Translations under genes and position numbers: made by a program
Source of the DNA: Polynucleobacter sp. UK-Mo-2m-Kol15
GTDB lineage: Bacteria > Pseudomonadota > Gammaproteobacteria > Burkholderiales > Burkholderiaceae
Direction of reading: 5' to 3'
NCBI RefSeq assembly: GCF_018881505.1
Contig: NZ_JACVQC010000001.1
Span: 186,001 to 250,000, forward strand
Length of the DNA: 64,000 bases
Shown: piece by piece, positions 34,147-43,315 of the stretch
Position numbering within the stretch: position 1 is the first letter of the stretch
Layout of the letters: every line of letters begins with the position of its first letter
Notes under the pieces: model-generated
The model's database searches: none
What the model was told of the DNA's origin: nothing
Seen by the model: the letters and a program-made list of their open reading frames with translations, nothing else

Positions 34147-36111
34147 TTGATCAACCCTTTTAATCTCACCCTAGATCACGTTCGGGCTGCCCTTAGCTTT
34201 GATAGGTATCAATTTCATTTTCAAAACTCGTTTTTTCTTGCCTTGGGCTTAGCTTTGCCCTTAGCCGGTGGAATTTACTTTCAAAATTTAAGTTTTGGGA
34301 TATGCGTAGCTTTCGGAGCGCTTTTTGTGGGGATATTTAACCCAGATGAGCCCTACCCCATACTGGCCAGATCTTTGCTCGCCTCTCTACTCTGCATCAC
34401 TGCCGCAGGTTTTTTGGGTGAGCTAGTGTCTAGCTCACACACCCTAATCATCACTTCATCAATCTTCGTGGCGGCTATTTGTGGCTTTGCTGGAGTCTTA
34501 GGACCGCACGCCTCCTTAATTGGAATGTTGAGTTTGGTGGTATTTTGCTTATTCGCAGGAAAATATACCGTTGGAAGTGAAATATTTGAACATGCTGAAG
34601 CCCTGTTTGCTGGCGGACTTCTGCAGCTTTCCTTCGCACTCATTGGATGGCCCCTAAGAACCTTCTATCCATTGCGTCGACAACTTGCAAATGCCTATTA
34701 CATGCTTGGAGATGCGGCGAAAAAAGAGCCCTCGAGCTTATTTTCTCCTACGCTTGCATCATCATTATTTCTAGTAAGTAATGGAATTCCGTTAAGCGGT
34801 GCCAGCGGGAAAACTGCCCAGTGGATGCTAGCTCTTGCAGATCAATGTGAAATCATGCGCATCAATCTTATTGCGCTTGCCTATCACAGAGAACGCGAAA
34901 CCAATCAAGAAAATAGAAAAACGCTTGATATATATTGCCAATATTTGGGGGCCGAGATCCATATCTTAGGCGAAAGCATCCTATTTCCTGGTCGCCTAAG
35001 AAAGATGAGCAAAATACCCGCCCCTATAATGCCTATGGGCGCACTCAACCCGAGGTCTTGTACAGAAATTATCGCGATTGAGAAATCAATCGCCAGCGCG
35101 AACCAGTTGCTCGACTGCACCTTTCCGATTGGCAAACATGCCGAAGTAGATAAAGCCTCAAGCTTTGTCTGGCACCCACTCCAGACAATTAAAAATAATC
35201 TAGCCGTTAGTAACACCTTCTTTCTCCACGGGGCAAGACTTGCCGTAGCTTTGCCGATCGCATGGATTCTAGGATTTCACCTACTAGATCAAAATCAATT
35301 TTGGATTCCTCTGACGATCGCATGGATTACAAAGCCTGACTATGCTGGAACGGTACCCCGTATTTTTGCTAGGGTTATTGGTACATTATTGGGTGCAATT
35401 TTTGCTGGACTAACTATATCTGCCCTATACCCAGGGCCCTGGCTTCTTTTGCTACTAGTCTTGGGTTCAGCATTTGCTGTCTACGCGTGTCTGCTAGTTA
35501 ATTATGCTGCTACAGTGTTTTTTATTACTGGGTTGGTATTATTTTTGGTTCGACTTATCAACCCAGAAGGTGAGCTTGTCCTTGTAGAGGAGCGAATTGG
35601 GGCTACGCTCATCGGCGGAGCATTAGCACTAATCATTTCGCATATCAAACCTGTCTTTGTTAGTAAAAAAATTATTCCCAGCCTTCTTCATTTACTAGAC
35701 GAGTGTAAAAAATATGTCGAACTAGCCAGCTCTGACCCTGAGCACGCCATTCTTCATGTTCAGGCTGTAAGAGCGGCAAGATTAGATGCCACTAATATTA
35801 TTGAAGCCGCAAAGCTCGAGCCAGATCAGGGGGCTCTCTCAGCACAAGTCGCCGAAAAAATACTGATGTCGCTGCTAGAGGGAATGTATATGGTCGCAAG
35901 CATGCAAACTAATGCGTTGATTAATAAATCCAAATCAGAGATTGATCCACACTCTGCGGATATAAAGATGGCTTTAGATTTATTGATTAAAAAAATTCAA
36001 GCGATTTCTAATAAAGATTTCCATCCAGATGATGCAGCCATGAAAGCACTTGAGACAAACTCGCAAAATCCAGTATTGCAATGTCTAGGGCGCGCTTACT
36101 CTTTTCTATAA
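34147..36111 (+). CDS. FUSC family membrane protein (aromatic acid exporter-like)
   Basis: The 654-residue protein has two blocks of about six membrane segments (about 28-165 and 365-495), each followed by a cytoplasmic helical region. This is the YccS/AaeB layout. The second block contains the conserved FWIPLTIAWITKPDYAGT and RIFARVIGTLLGA segments of the FUSC family. The start is TTG at 34147 without a clear ribosome site. Family members export hydroxylated aromatic acids in some bacteria; here the substrate is unknown. It lies between the intact tRNA-Phe and the detached 5' half. Confidence 0.87.
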   Translation: MINPFNLTLDHVRAALSFDRYQFHFQNSFFLALGLALPLAGGIYFQNLSFGICVAFGALFVGIFNPDEPYPILARSLLASLLCITAAGFLGELVSSSHTLIITSSIFVAAICGFAGVLGPHASLIGMLSLVVFCLFAGKYTVGSEIFEHAEALFAGGLLQLSFALIGWPLRTFYPLRRQLANAYYMLGDAAKKEPSSLFSPTLASSLFLVSNGIPLSGASGKTAQWMLALADQCEIMRINLIALAYHRERETNQENRKTLDIYCQYLGAEIHILGESILFPGRLRKMSKIPAPIMPMGALNPRSCTEIIAIEKSIASANQLLDCTFPIGKHAEVDKASSFVWHPLQTIKNNLAVSNTFFLHGARLAVALPIAWILGFHLLDQNQFWIPLTIAWITKPDYAGTVPRIFARVIGTLLGAIFAGLTISALYPGPWLLLLLVLGSAFAVYACLLVNYAATVFFITGLVLFLVRLINPEGELVLVEERIGATLIGGALALIISHIKPVFVSKKIIPSLLHLLDECKKYVELASSDPEHAILHVQAVRAARLDATNIIEAAKLEPDQGALSAQVAEKILMSLLEGMYMVASMQTNALINKSKSEIDPHSADIKMALDLLIKKIQAISNKDFHPDDAAMKALETNSQNPVLQCLGRAYSFL

Positions 36112-36129
36112 ACGCTGAGAAAAGTGAAC

Positions 36130-36163
36130 CAATCCTCTGCTCTACCGAGTGACCTACTAGGCC
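36130..36163 (-). repeat. Detached tRNA-Phe 5' half
   Basis: On the minus strand, GGCCTAGTAGGTCACTCGGT then AGAGCAGAGGATT: the first 34 bases of tRNA-Phe with three mismatches, from the 5' end to the anticodon loop. It is wedged between the stops of the FUSC and OsmC-YcaO genes. It has no promoter and no 3' half, so it is a relic from an insertion that replaced the 5' part of the tRNA. Confidence 0.85.
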
Positions 36164-36169
36164 AAAGCC

Positions 36170-38374
36170 CTAGGTAGCCTTAGCTGCAAATTTAGCTCTT
36201 GCCGCATGTAGTTTTCTATAGCTATCGATTAGGCGATGATGCCTGTCGAGGCCCTCCAGCTTCATGCTAGTTGGAGTTAGTCCATAAAAGCGGATACTTC
36301 CCTCTACCGAGCCTATGACTGCATCCATTTTTTCAGCGCCAAACATTCTGCGGAAGTTGATTATGTAGTCATCAAGCTCTAAACCATCATCCAGCACGGT
36401 CTCCAATACTGCATGCAAGGCCTGATAAAACAATTTGCGCTCGACTGTGTTGTCGTTGTATTGGAGAAATGCCTCAACGAGCTCTTGGGTTTCTTCAAAT
36501 TGTTTTAGAGCAAGATGAATAAGGAGCTTCAACTCTAAAACTGTTAGTTGACCCCAAGGTGTGTTTTCATCAAATTCAATACCGATTAGTGTAGCTATGT
36601 CGCCATACTCATCTAATTCGTTATTCTCAAGGCGCTCAAGTAGTTTAAGTAAGCTTGCATCATCTAAGTTGGATAAATTCACAATATCAGCGCGGAATAA
36701 AAGCGCCTTATTGGTATTGTCCCAAATTAAATCTTCAATTGGATAAACCTCAGAGTAGCCTGGTACCAAAATTCGGCAGGCAATCGCGCCCAGCTGGTCA
36801 TATACCGTGACGTAAGCTTCCTTACCTAGAGACTCAAGAATGCTAAATAAAGTTGCCGCTTCCTGAGTATTCGAGTTTTCGCCTTTCCCAGAAAAATCCC
36901 ATTCGACAAAATCGTAGTCTGACTTTGCGCTAAAGAATCGCCAAGAGACAATGCCGCTTGAATCAATGAAATGTTCAACAAAGTTATTAGGCTCAGTGAC
37001 CGCCTCACTTGCGAAAGTTGGCGTAGGTAAATCATTTAATCCTTCGAAGCTGCGGCCCTGCAGTAGCTCCGTCAAACTCCGCTCTAGAGCCACCTCCAAG
37101 CTTGGATGTGCGCCAAATGATGCAAATACTCCACCAGTTCGCGGGTTCATTAAAGTAACGCACATAACTGGGTAAACTCCTCCAAGAGATGCATCTTTTA
37201 TTAGCACTGGGAAGCCCTGCTCTTCAAGGGTTTGAATGCCCTCCAGAATGCTGGGATATTTTGCGAGAACCTCATGCGGCACGTCGGGCAAAGCGATTTC
37301 ACCTTCAAGAATTTCACGCTTAACTGCCCGCTCGAAAATTTCTGATAAACATTGCACCTGGGCTTCAGCCAATGTATTACCAGCACTCATACCATTGCTG
37401 ACATAGAGATTTTCAATGAGGTTGGATGGGAAATAAATAACTTCACCATCAGACTTACGCACATATGGCAAGGAACAAATCCCGCGCTCGCTATTTCCAG
37501 AATTGGTGTCAATTAGATTCGAGCCACGTAACTCACCATCAGGGTTATAAATATTGAGGCAGTACTCATCAAGAATTTCTCCGGGTAGCGAGTCTTTAGG
37601 GCCTGGCCTAAACCAGCGCTCATTCGGATAATGAACAAAATCCCCTGTGGCGATATCTTCGCCAAAAAATGCACCTGCATAAAAATGATTATTGCTAAGT
37701 CGCTCGATATACTCACCCAAGGCTGAGGCAAGGGCGCTTTCCTTCGTAGCACCTTTTCCATTCGTAAAGCACATTGGTGAATGCGCATCACGAACATGCA
37801 AGGACCACACATTGGGAATCAAATTACGCCAAGAAGCAATTTCAATCTTAATTCCTAGCTTGGCCAATACGCTAGACATATTAGCAATGGTTTGCTCTAG
37901 CGGCAGATCCTTTCCCAAAATAAAAGTATTGGCATTTGAATCTGGCTTCAAGGTTAATAAGGTCTGGGCATCCGCATCCAAACTCTTTACCTCCTCAATA
38001 ACAAATTCTGGTCCAGCTTGCACTACTTTTTTAACTGTACAACGCTCTATCGAGCGCAAAATTCCCTGACGATCACTGGCTGAAATATCTTCGGGTAGCT
38101 CAACCTGAATTTTGAAAATTTGTTGGTAGCGGTTTTCTGGATCAACAATATTATTTTGAGAGAGCCTGATGTTCTCGGTAGAAAGATTTCGGGTGTCGCA
38201 GTACAGCTTCACAAAATATGCTGCGCATAAAGCTGATGAGGCCAAAAAATAATCGAAAGGTCCTGGTGCCGAGCCATCTCCCTTATATCGAATGGGCTGA
38301 TCAGCGATCACTGTAAAGTCATCAAACTTAGCCTCAAGGCGCAACTTGTCGAGAAAGTTAACCTTTATTTCCAT
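36170..38374 (-). CDS. OsmC/YcaO fusion protein
   Basis: The 734-residue protein has an OsmC-like domain in the first 150 residues (KGDGSAPGPFDYFLASSALCAAYFVK, with the OsmC-type Cys and an SIERCTVKKVV segment), and then a YcaO domain. The YcaO domain carries ATP-binding type motifs (GKGATKESALASALGEYIERL, AGNTLAEAQVQCLSEIFERA) as in E. coli YcaO. E. coli YcaO is linked to methylthiolation of ribosomal protein S12 with RimO; RiPP-type YcaO proteins make azolines or thioamides. No precursor peptide or partner lies nearby. The function is unassigned. Confidence 0.9.
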   Translation of the reverse strand: MEIKVNFLDKLRLEAKFDDFTVIADQPIRYKGDGSAPGPFDYFLASSALCAAYFVKLYCDTRNLSTENIRLSQNNIVDPENRYQQIFKIQVELPEDISASDRQGILRSIERCTVKKVVQAGPEFVIEEVKSLDADAQTLLTLKPDSNANTFILGKDLPLEQTIANMSSVLAKLGIKIEIASWRNLIPNVWSLHVRDAHSPMCFTNGKGATKESALASALGEYIERLSNNHFYAGAFFGEDIATGDFVHYPNERWFRPGPKDSLPGEILDEYCLNIYNPDGELRGSNLIDTNSGNSERGICSLPYVRKSDGEVIYFPSNLIENLYVSNGMSAGNTLAEAQVQCLSEIFERAVKREILEGEIALPDVPHEVLAKYPSILEGIQTLEEQGFPVLIKDASLGGVYPVMCVTLMNPRTGGVFASFGAHPSLEVALERSLTELLQGRSFEGLNDLPTPTFASEAVTEPNNFVEHFIDSSGIVSWRFFSAKSDYDFVEWDFSGKGENSNTQEAATLFSILESLGKEAYVTVYDQLGAIACRILVPGYSEVYPIEDLIWDNTNKALLFRADIVNLSNLDDASLLKLLERLENNELDEYGDIATLIGIEFDENTPWGQLTVLELKLLIHLALKQFEETQELVEAFLQYNDNTVERKLFYQALHAVLETVLDDGLELDDYIINFRRMFGAEKMDAVIGSVEGSIRFYGLTPTSMKLEGLDRHHRLIDSYRKLHAARAKFAAKAT

Positions 38375-38439
38375 GGGAATATTTTCGAAATGATGTTGGC
38401 GCCAATATCCGTCGCAAAGACGGCATTTAATGAACTAAT

Positions 38440-39120
38440 TTATTGCTCAGGCTTATTGCGCGAAGTGTCAATTCCCAAAGCTTTTAGCTTACGGTACAAA
38501 TGGGTTCGTTCAAGGCCAGTATATTCAGAAATCTTGGTCATGCTACCGCCCATGATGATCATTTGGTGCTCAAAGTAGGCCTTTTCAAATAAGTCCCTTG
38601 CCTCACGCAGCGGTAAATCAAAATAGGTTTTTGCAATCCCGCTGATGTACTCGCCATCCTGAGCTTGCGTAGTTTGCTCGCTAACTGTCGATTTAGGGCT
38701 TTGGCTTGAAGGTGCGGCTGACGAAACCTTCTCTTCAATCGGCTCTACATATTTAGGAGAGCTCTCAAGGGCTTTGTTAACCGTCTTTAGTAACTTTTGG
38801 AGCGCAATAGGTTTTTCTAAAAAATTGAGAGCGCCAATACGCGTAGCTTCAACTGCGGTATCAATTGTTGCGTGGCCTGACATCATGACTACTGGCATTG
38901 TGAGCTGCCCAGACTTGGACCACTCCTTTAATAAGGCAATACCATCAACGTCTGGCATCCAGATATCGAGCAAGACGAGATCGGGCCGCATCTGCTCACG
39001 GATTGTGCGTGCCTGCATGGCGCTTTCAGCCGCATAAACAGTGTGGCCTTCATCCGTCAGAATCTCATTGAGAAGCTCACGAATTCCCATCTCATCGTCG
39101 ACCACCAAAATACTTGCCAT
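38440..39120 (-). CDS. NtrX-like response regulator without AAA+ domain
   Basis: The 226-residue protein has a receiver domain (phospho-Asp in DLVLLDIWMPDVDG, K in EKPIALQKLL) and a C-terminal Fis-type helix-turn-helix (KISEYTGLERTHLYRKLKALGID). The sigma-54-activating AAA+ domain of true NtrX is missing; the intervening segment is short and rich in Ser, Gln and Thr. The gene is 2 bp downstream of the kinase gene. The absence suggests direct regulation of promoters rather than sigma-54 activation. Confidence 0.88.
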   Translation of the reverse strand: MASILVVDDEMGIRELLNEILTDEGHTVYAAESAMQARTIREQMRPDLVLLDIWMPDVDGIALLKEWSKSGQLTMPVVMMSGHATIDTAVEATRIGALNFLEKPIALQKLLKTVNKALESSPKYVEPIEEKVSSAAPSSQSPKSTVSEQTTQAQDGEYISGIAKTYFDLPLREARDLFEKAYFEHQMIIMGGSMTKISEYTGLERTHLYRKLKALGIDTSRNKPEQ

Positions 39121-39122
39121 TC

Positions 39123-41426
39123 TTATGCTGCCTCTTTTGCCAGATTCATAAACAAAATTGATACTTGTGCGCCGATCACTTCATCGCCATGCATGCGATT
39201 CCGAACCTCAATTTTGGCACCATGATCATCTACTATTTTCTTCACAACTGCCAAGCCCAAACCAGTACCCTTGGTCTTAGTTGTCACATAAGGCTCGAAA
39301 GCCCTTGCCAATATCTTAGCTGGAAAACCCGAACCGCTATCCCTTATTGTCAAGCGCACTGCATTTTGTGACATACCGTTGAGCTGTCCATAGGGCACTA
39401 ATTCTGTTTTTACCTCAACAGGATCAGACTGATGCTTGCCCTCAAGGGTAGCATCTTGCGCATTTTGCAAAAGATTATGAATAATTTGCCTAATTTGCGT
39501 TGGATCACCCATGATGTTTGGGCAATTCAAATCAAGCTGGGTTTTAAGGGGGCTTCCTTCATATAGACCTAAGATCTCTTGTATTAAAGTATTAATAGAA
39601 ACCGATTTAAGTTGTGGGCTTGGCGTCTTTGCGAAATCCCTAAAATCATTCACCATTTCTTTCATGGCCTGCACTTGCCCAATGATGGTTTCGGTACTAC
39701 GATTCATCATTTCTTCATGCTCAGGACTTAATTTACCTGCCAACTTATGCTGTAATCTCTCAGCAGAGAGCTGAATGGGAGTTAGCGGATTCTTAATCTC
39801 ATGAGCTAAGCGCCTAGCCACCTCACTCCAAGCAATTGAGCGTTGAGCGCTCACGACATCGGTAATGTCATCAAAAACCACCATACGGAGGTCTGGAGTC
39901 AGCTCAGTGCCACGAATAAATAAGGTAATGCCAGGCTCGTTCTCAAACTCATTCGTAGTATGCAGCTGAATCTGCTTTTGCCAAACTGGTGCCGCTTTAT
40001 TTATATCCGCCTGACTTCCATCTGCCCCAACCGCTAGCTTCATAGTTGCAAAACCCTCTTTAATGGCCTCGTCAAACTCAAGCAGACTTGGGTTATTGCT
40101 GAGGGGGTGGCCATCCATTTGCGTTAAGTCCTGCCCGAATATACGATCAGCACCAGCATTGCTAGAAACCATGATGAAATTTTTATCAAAGATACAAACA
40201 CCGGCAGTTAGGTTGCCCAGAACTGTCTCTAAAAATGATTTGGACTCTTGCAGGGATGTGCGTGTATCAGCAAGCTGCCGCGTCATTACATTAAATTGAC
40301 GTGTCAACATTCCCAGCTCGTCACCAGTATCTAACTCTGGCTTGGGTGATAAATCTCCTTGGGCGACAGCCTGTGTACCCTTTAGCAACATTAGTAAGGG
40401 CCTGGCTAACTGACGCCCCAGAATTAAGGCTAAGGTAACTGCCACAAATAATGCAAAAAATAGCGTTAATGTAAGCGTGCCCACAAACATTTTTCTTAAG
40501 CCAGTTCGACCCAATGACTTCTCTTGATAATCTCTATAGGCCGACTCAACCGCAATAATATTTTTAGCCAGAGGGCCGGGGATGAATCGCACCAACTGCA
40601 AAGAATATTTATCGTCAATATCTTTGCCAAAATCGACTTTGCTCGAGGTCTGTTTTTTGCGCGAAATTGGCACAATTGCCCTGACTCGATAGCCGCGACT
40701 CCCATCATCCATTTCGACTTGATCAACAAAGGTAAGGCCCTTATTTTTAAAGGCATCAGCAACTACATCTGCGCTAGGCGCAGGTAAATATTTTTTGGGT
40801 CGGGCTTCACTAGTAAAGATTAAATTATTTCGTGCATTAAATAGGCTAACCTCTTGAATACCAAACTGATTGCGGATCTTCATCACCATGGCAGCAACCT
40901 GCTCAGAGTTGGTGCCCGAAGGAACTTGCACGATTTGCTCCGCAATGTAATTACCCTCGGCCAAAATTTCTTCTTGTGCGATACGCAAGGTAACGCGCCC
41001 CAACTCAAGGCCGGCATCTAGCGCTGATTCAACTTGGACATCAAACCAGGTTTCAATACTTCGGGATACAAACTGCAAGGAAACACCATACAGAATTAAC
41101 CCTGGGACAACGCCAACCAAAGCAAAAATCATGGCTAGTTTTGCAACTAGGCGCGTACCAAATCGGCCTTTACGCCAGCGGATGGCAATCACAACTACCA
41201 AGGTCAGAATGACTAATGTCAAGCAAATGCCAACGATTACATTTGCTGCATAGAGCCAAATAAAATAGTTGTCAAAAAACTCGGTGTTTGATGTTGCAAC
41301 AGACAGCAGCAATAAGAGCAAAAGCGCAAATGCTCCAATCGCGGCCATCGCCGTAGGTAGTGCGCGCCTTTTCCAGGCATCTTTCTCAAATGCATTCGAC
41401 CCAATGAAGTCTAAAGATATTTTCAT
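39123..41426 (-). CDS. NtrY-like sensor histidine kinase
   Basis: Membrane kinase of 767 residues. It has three to four N-terminal membrane segments with a periplasmic part after the third, a HAMP linker (RPLLMLLKGTQAVAQGDLS), a PAS domain, then the dimerisation domain with phospho-acceptor His in RRLAHEIKNPLTP and an ATPase domain (GTGLGLAVVKKIV). It is the partner of the NtrX-like regulator. NtrY kinases sense nitrogen or redox state in other bacteria; the signal here is unknown. It overlaps the DUF4390 gene by four bases. Confidence 0.92.
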   Translation of the reverse strand: MKISLDFIGSNAFEKDAWKRRALPTAMAAIGAFALLLLLLLSVATSNTEFFDNYFIWLYAANVIVGICLTLVILTLVVVIAIRWRKGRFGTRLVAKLAMIFALVGVVPGLILYGVSLQFVSRSIETWFDVQVESALDAGLELGRVTLRIAQEEILAEGNYIAEQIVQVPSGTNSEQVAAMVMKIRNQFGIQEVSLFNARNNLIFTSEARPKKYLPAPSADVVADAFKNKGLTFVDQVEMDDGSRGYRVRAIVPISRKKQTSSKVDFGKDIDDKYSLQLVRFIPGPLAKNIIAVESAYRDYQEKSLGRTGLRKMFVGTLTLTLFFALFVAVTLALILGRQLARPLLMLLKGTQAVAQGDLSPKPELDTGDELGMLTRQFNVMTRQLADTRTSLQESKSFLETVLGNLTAGVCIFDKNFIMVSSNAGADRIFGQDLTQMDGHPLSNNPSLLEFDEAIKEGFATMKLAVGADGSQADINKAAPVWQKQIQLHTTNEFENEPGITLFIRGTELTPDLRMVVFDDITDVVSAQRSIAWSEVARRLAHEIKNPLTPIQLSAERLQHKLAGKLSPEHEEMMNRSTETIIGQVQAMKEMVNDFRDFAKTPSPQLKSVSINTLIQEILGLYEGSPLKTQLDLNCPNIMGDPTQIRQIIHNLLQNAQDATLEGKHQSDPVEVKTELVPYGQLNGMSQNAVRLTIRDSGSGFPAKILARAFEPYVTTKTKGTGLGLAVVKKIVDDHGAKIEVRNRMHGDEVIGAQVSILFMNLAKEAA

Positions 41427-42004
41427 CGCTTAATCAGGTTGGGACCGTTTGGTAAAAAAGTAATGCGCACCCAATCACTTGTGACATTCCAGTCGCGATT
41501 ATTTAATGCATTTACTTGAAATGGTTTTGGCAGTTTGCTTAAATCTAGCGTCATTCTTAATGCTGCTGTGTAAGACTTGCTTTGATCAACTTGGTTGCTA
41601 TCAATTACTTTCCAGCCACCAATACTGCCTACGGCCTGTAAAGCTTCAAACATTGTCTTGGCAGAAAAGGTGAAGCCTTCAGAGGCGATTCGATACTGCT
41701 GTGTCATTGGCTGATAAGACAAGCGCGTTAATCGCTGAGCAAGTACAGGCTTCTCATCAAACCAGTACCATCGCGAGCGCGTTAAATCGAATTCGGTTTG
41801 AAAAAATAAAACCACGCCTTTTTGAACTGCATCCTCTAGCCCTGGGGTTAATTCGATTTGAAATGTGGCATTTAAAAGCCAATCACTATCCGCCCGCTCA
41901 AGATCGGCAGATTTAAGCTTGATTCCCTCGGCACTTACTGAGGCTGAAAATAGGCTCAGCAGCATCAAAATACAAAGCGTGAATTGTTTAATGCATTGGG
42001 TCAT
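41423..42004 (-). CDS. DUF4390 family exported protein
   Basis: The 193-residue protein has a signal peptide (about residues 1-25, ending ASVSAE). The mature part is beta-rich with no cysteines and has FFQTEFDLTRSRWYWFDEK, a segment typical of the family. Its neighbours are always a sensor kinase and rsmB in related bacteria as far as I know, which suggests that it may affect the kinase. It overlaps both neighbours by four bases, so all three are translated together. Confidence 0.85.
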   Translation of the reverse strand: MTQCIKQFTLCILMLLSLFSASVSAEGIKLKSADLERADSDWLLNATFQIELTPGLEDAVQKGVVLFFQTEFDLTRSRWYWFDEKPVLAQRLTRLSYQPMTQQYRIASEGFTFSAKTMFEALQAVGSIGGWKVIDSNQVDQSKSYTAALRMTLDLSKLPKPFQVNALNNRDWNVTSDWVRITFLPNGPNLIKR

Positions 42005-43314
42005 AGACCATTTTTCTTAAACAAGGCGTAGTAAAAACCATCATTTAGTTCCGCGGGCAAAATTTGTCCAGGGGCGCTTAATCGTAACGCATCCGTATGC
42101 CCTGCAGCAAACCAAATAGCCTGCTCCTCACCCTCCTCCGGAAATACTGAGCAAGTTACGTACAAAAGCGTGCCGCCAAGCTTAAGCATCTTCCAGGCCT
42201 GCTCCAAAATAGCACGCTGCCTGAGTTGTAAGGCCTTAATATCTGCTTCACGACGTAAGAAAGGAATGTCGGGATGTCTCGCAACAATGCCAGAAGCCGA
42301 ACAAGGGGCGTCCAAAAGGATTTTGTCGAAAGGCCTGTTATCCCACCAAGCTGCCTTTGAGGCATCACCTCGGACAACATTGACATCATCAGAATGAAGT
42401 CGTAAACGATCTAGATTGCCACCAATTTTTCCAAGGCGCTCGCCATCTAGCTCTAGGGCAATCATTTCGCATTGCGCCAACTCCAATATATGAGCAGTTT
42501 TTCCTCCAGGCGCTGCGCAAGCATCCAATATTCGCTCACCCGGTTTTGGATCAAGCAATACTGCTGCAATTTGTGCACCCGCATCCTGAACGGAAACTGC
42601 CCCACTATAAAAGCCCGGCAAATCTGATACTGGTACTGGTTGACGCAACAATAATGCGGAGTCCAGCGTGATCCCAGCAACACTGTCTATAGGTTCGGCT
42701 TCGATGCCCGCTTGATGCAGTAATTCTTGGTATTCCTTACGTGTATTTTGTTTACTATTGACTCGCAAAATCAAGGGCGCGCGTTGGGCCTGTTGAATCA
42801 ACATGGCTTGCCAAGACTTCGAATAATTACGCTTCAGAATAGCCCGCCACCATGGCGGAAAGAACATTGGAATAGGATCTGGTGGATAAGGCTTTTCAAT
42901 CTCTGCCTGAACCGCGAGACTAACCTTGCGCAGTACAGCATTTACCAAGCCCTTCGCATATATTGTGGGTTCATATTCACTGCAAGCCTTTACCGCCTGA
43001 TCGACAATCGTATGCGCTGCATAGCCTTTGCCATCAGCAACGCGGTGTAAAAATAAAGCAATCGCTACGCTGAGTAAATACTCGACCTCTGGGGGTGGCG
43101 TCTTTGGAATGAATTGCTGAATGAACTCATGTGATCTGACCCACTTTCGCAAAGCATCAAATGTAAGACTTTGAACAATGGGCCGCTCATGATTGTCTAG
43201 CTGATCCAAAACCTCCGTAAGTGATCGGCCGACCATCACCTCGCCGATTGCTTGCGCGGAAATAGTGATTGCCTCTGATAGCGGAAGACTGTGTATTATT
43301 TTTTGGTCAGTCAA
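42001..43314 (-). CDS. rsmB: 16S rRNA (cytosine-967-C5)-methyltransferase RsmB
   Basis: SAM-dependent methyltransferase of 437 residues for C967 of 16S rRNA. The N-terminal NusB-like helical domain (to about 150) is followed by the Rossmann domain with the motif I region DACAAPGGKT, the catalytic Cys in motif IV (DAPCSASG) and the second Cys in motif VI (VTCSVFPEE). It is two bases from htpX and part of the def-fmt-htpX-rsmB operon. Confidence 0.96.
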   Translation of the reverse strand: MTDQKIIHSLPLSEAITISAQAIGEVMVGRSLTEVLDQLDNHERPIVQSLTFDALRKWVRSHEFIQQFIPKTPPPEVEYLLSVAIALFLHRVADGKGYAAHTIVDQAVKACSEYEPTIYAKGLVNAVLRKVSLAVQAEIEKPYPPDPIPMFFPPWWRAILKRNYSKSWQAMLIQQAQRAPLILRVNSKQNTRKEYQELLHQAGIEAEPIDSVAGITLDSALLLRQPVPVSDLPGFYSGAVSVQDAGAQIAAVLLDPKPGERILDACAAPGGKTAHILELAQCEMIALELDGERLGKIGGNLDRLRLHSDDVNVVRGDASKAAWWDNRPFDKILLDAPCSASGIVARHPDIPFLRREADIKALQLRQRAILEQAWKMLKLGGTLLYVTCSVFPEEGEEQAIWFAAGHTDALRLSAPGQILPAELNDGFYYALFKKNGL

Positions 43315-43315
43315 A

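Larger units (their letters stand above)
24381..36163. mobile_element. tRNA-Phe insertion hotspot with cassette-like units
   Basis: The region is bounded by the lowest clear tRNA-Phe relic (near 24.4 kb) and the detached tRNA-Phe 5' half (36.13-36.16 kb). It contains the intact tRNA-Phe gene and relics of its 3' end plus terminator at seven places, all on the minus strand. The genes between them are accessory in kind: MFS, cupin, dehalogenase, binding protein, toxin-antitoxin, kinase, regulators and exporter. The order, with 3' fragments on one side of the intact gene, is what repeated site-specific integration into a tRNA gene leaves. No integrase or transposase gene is visible. Confidence 0.6.
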
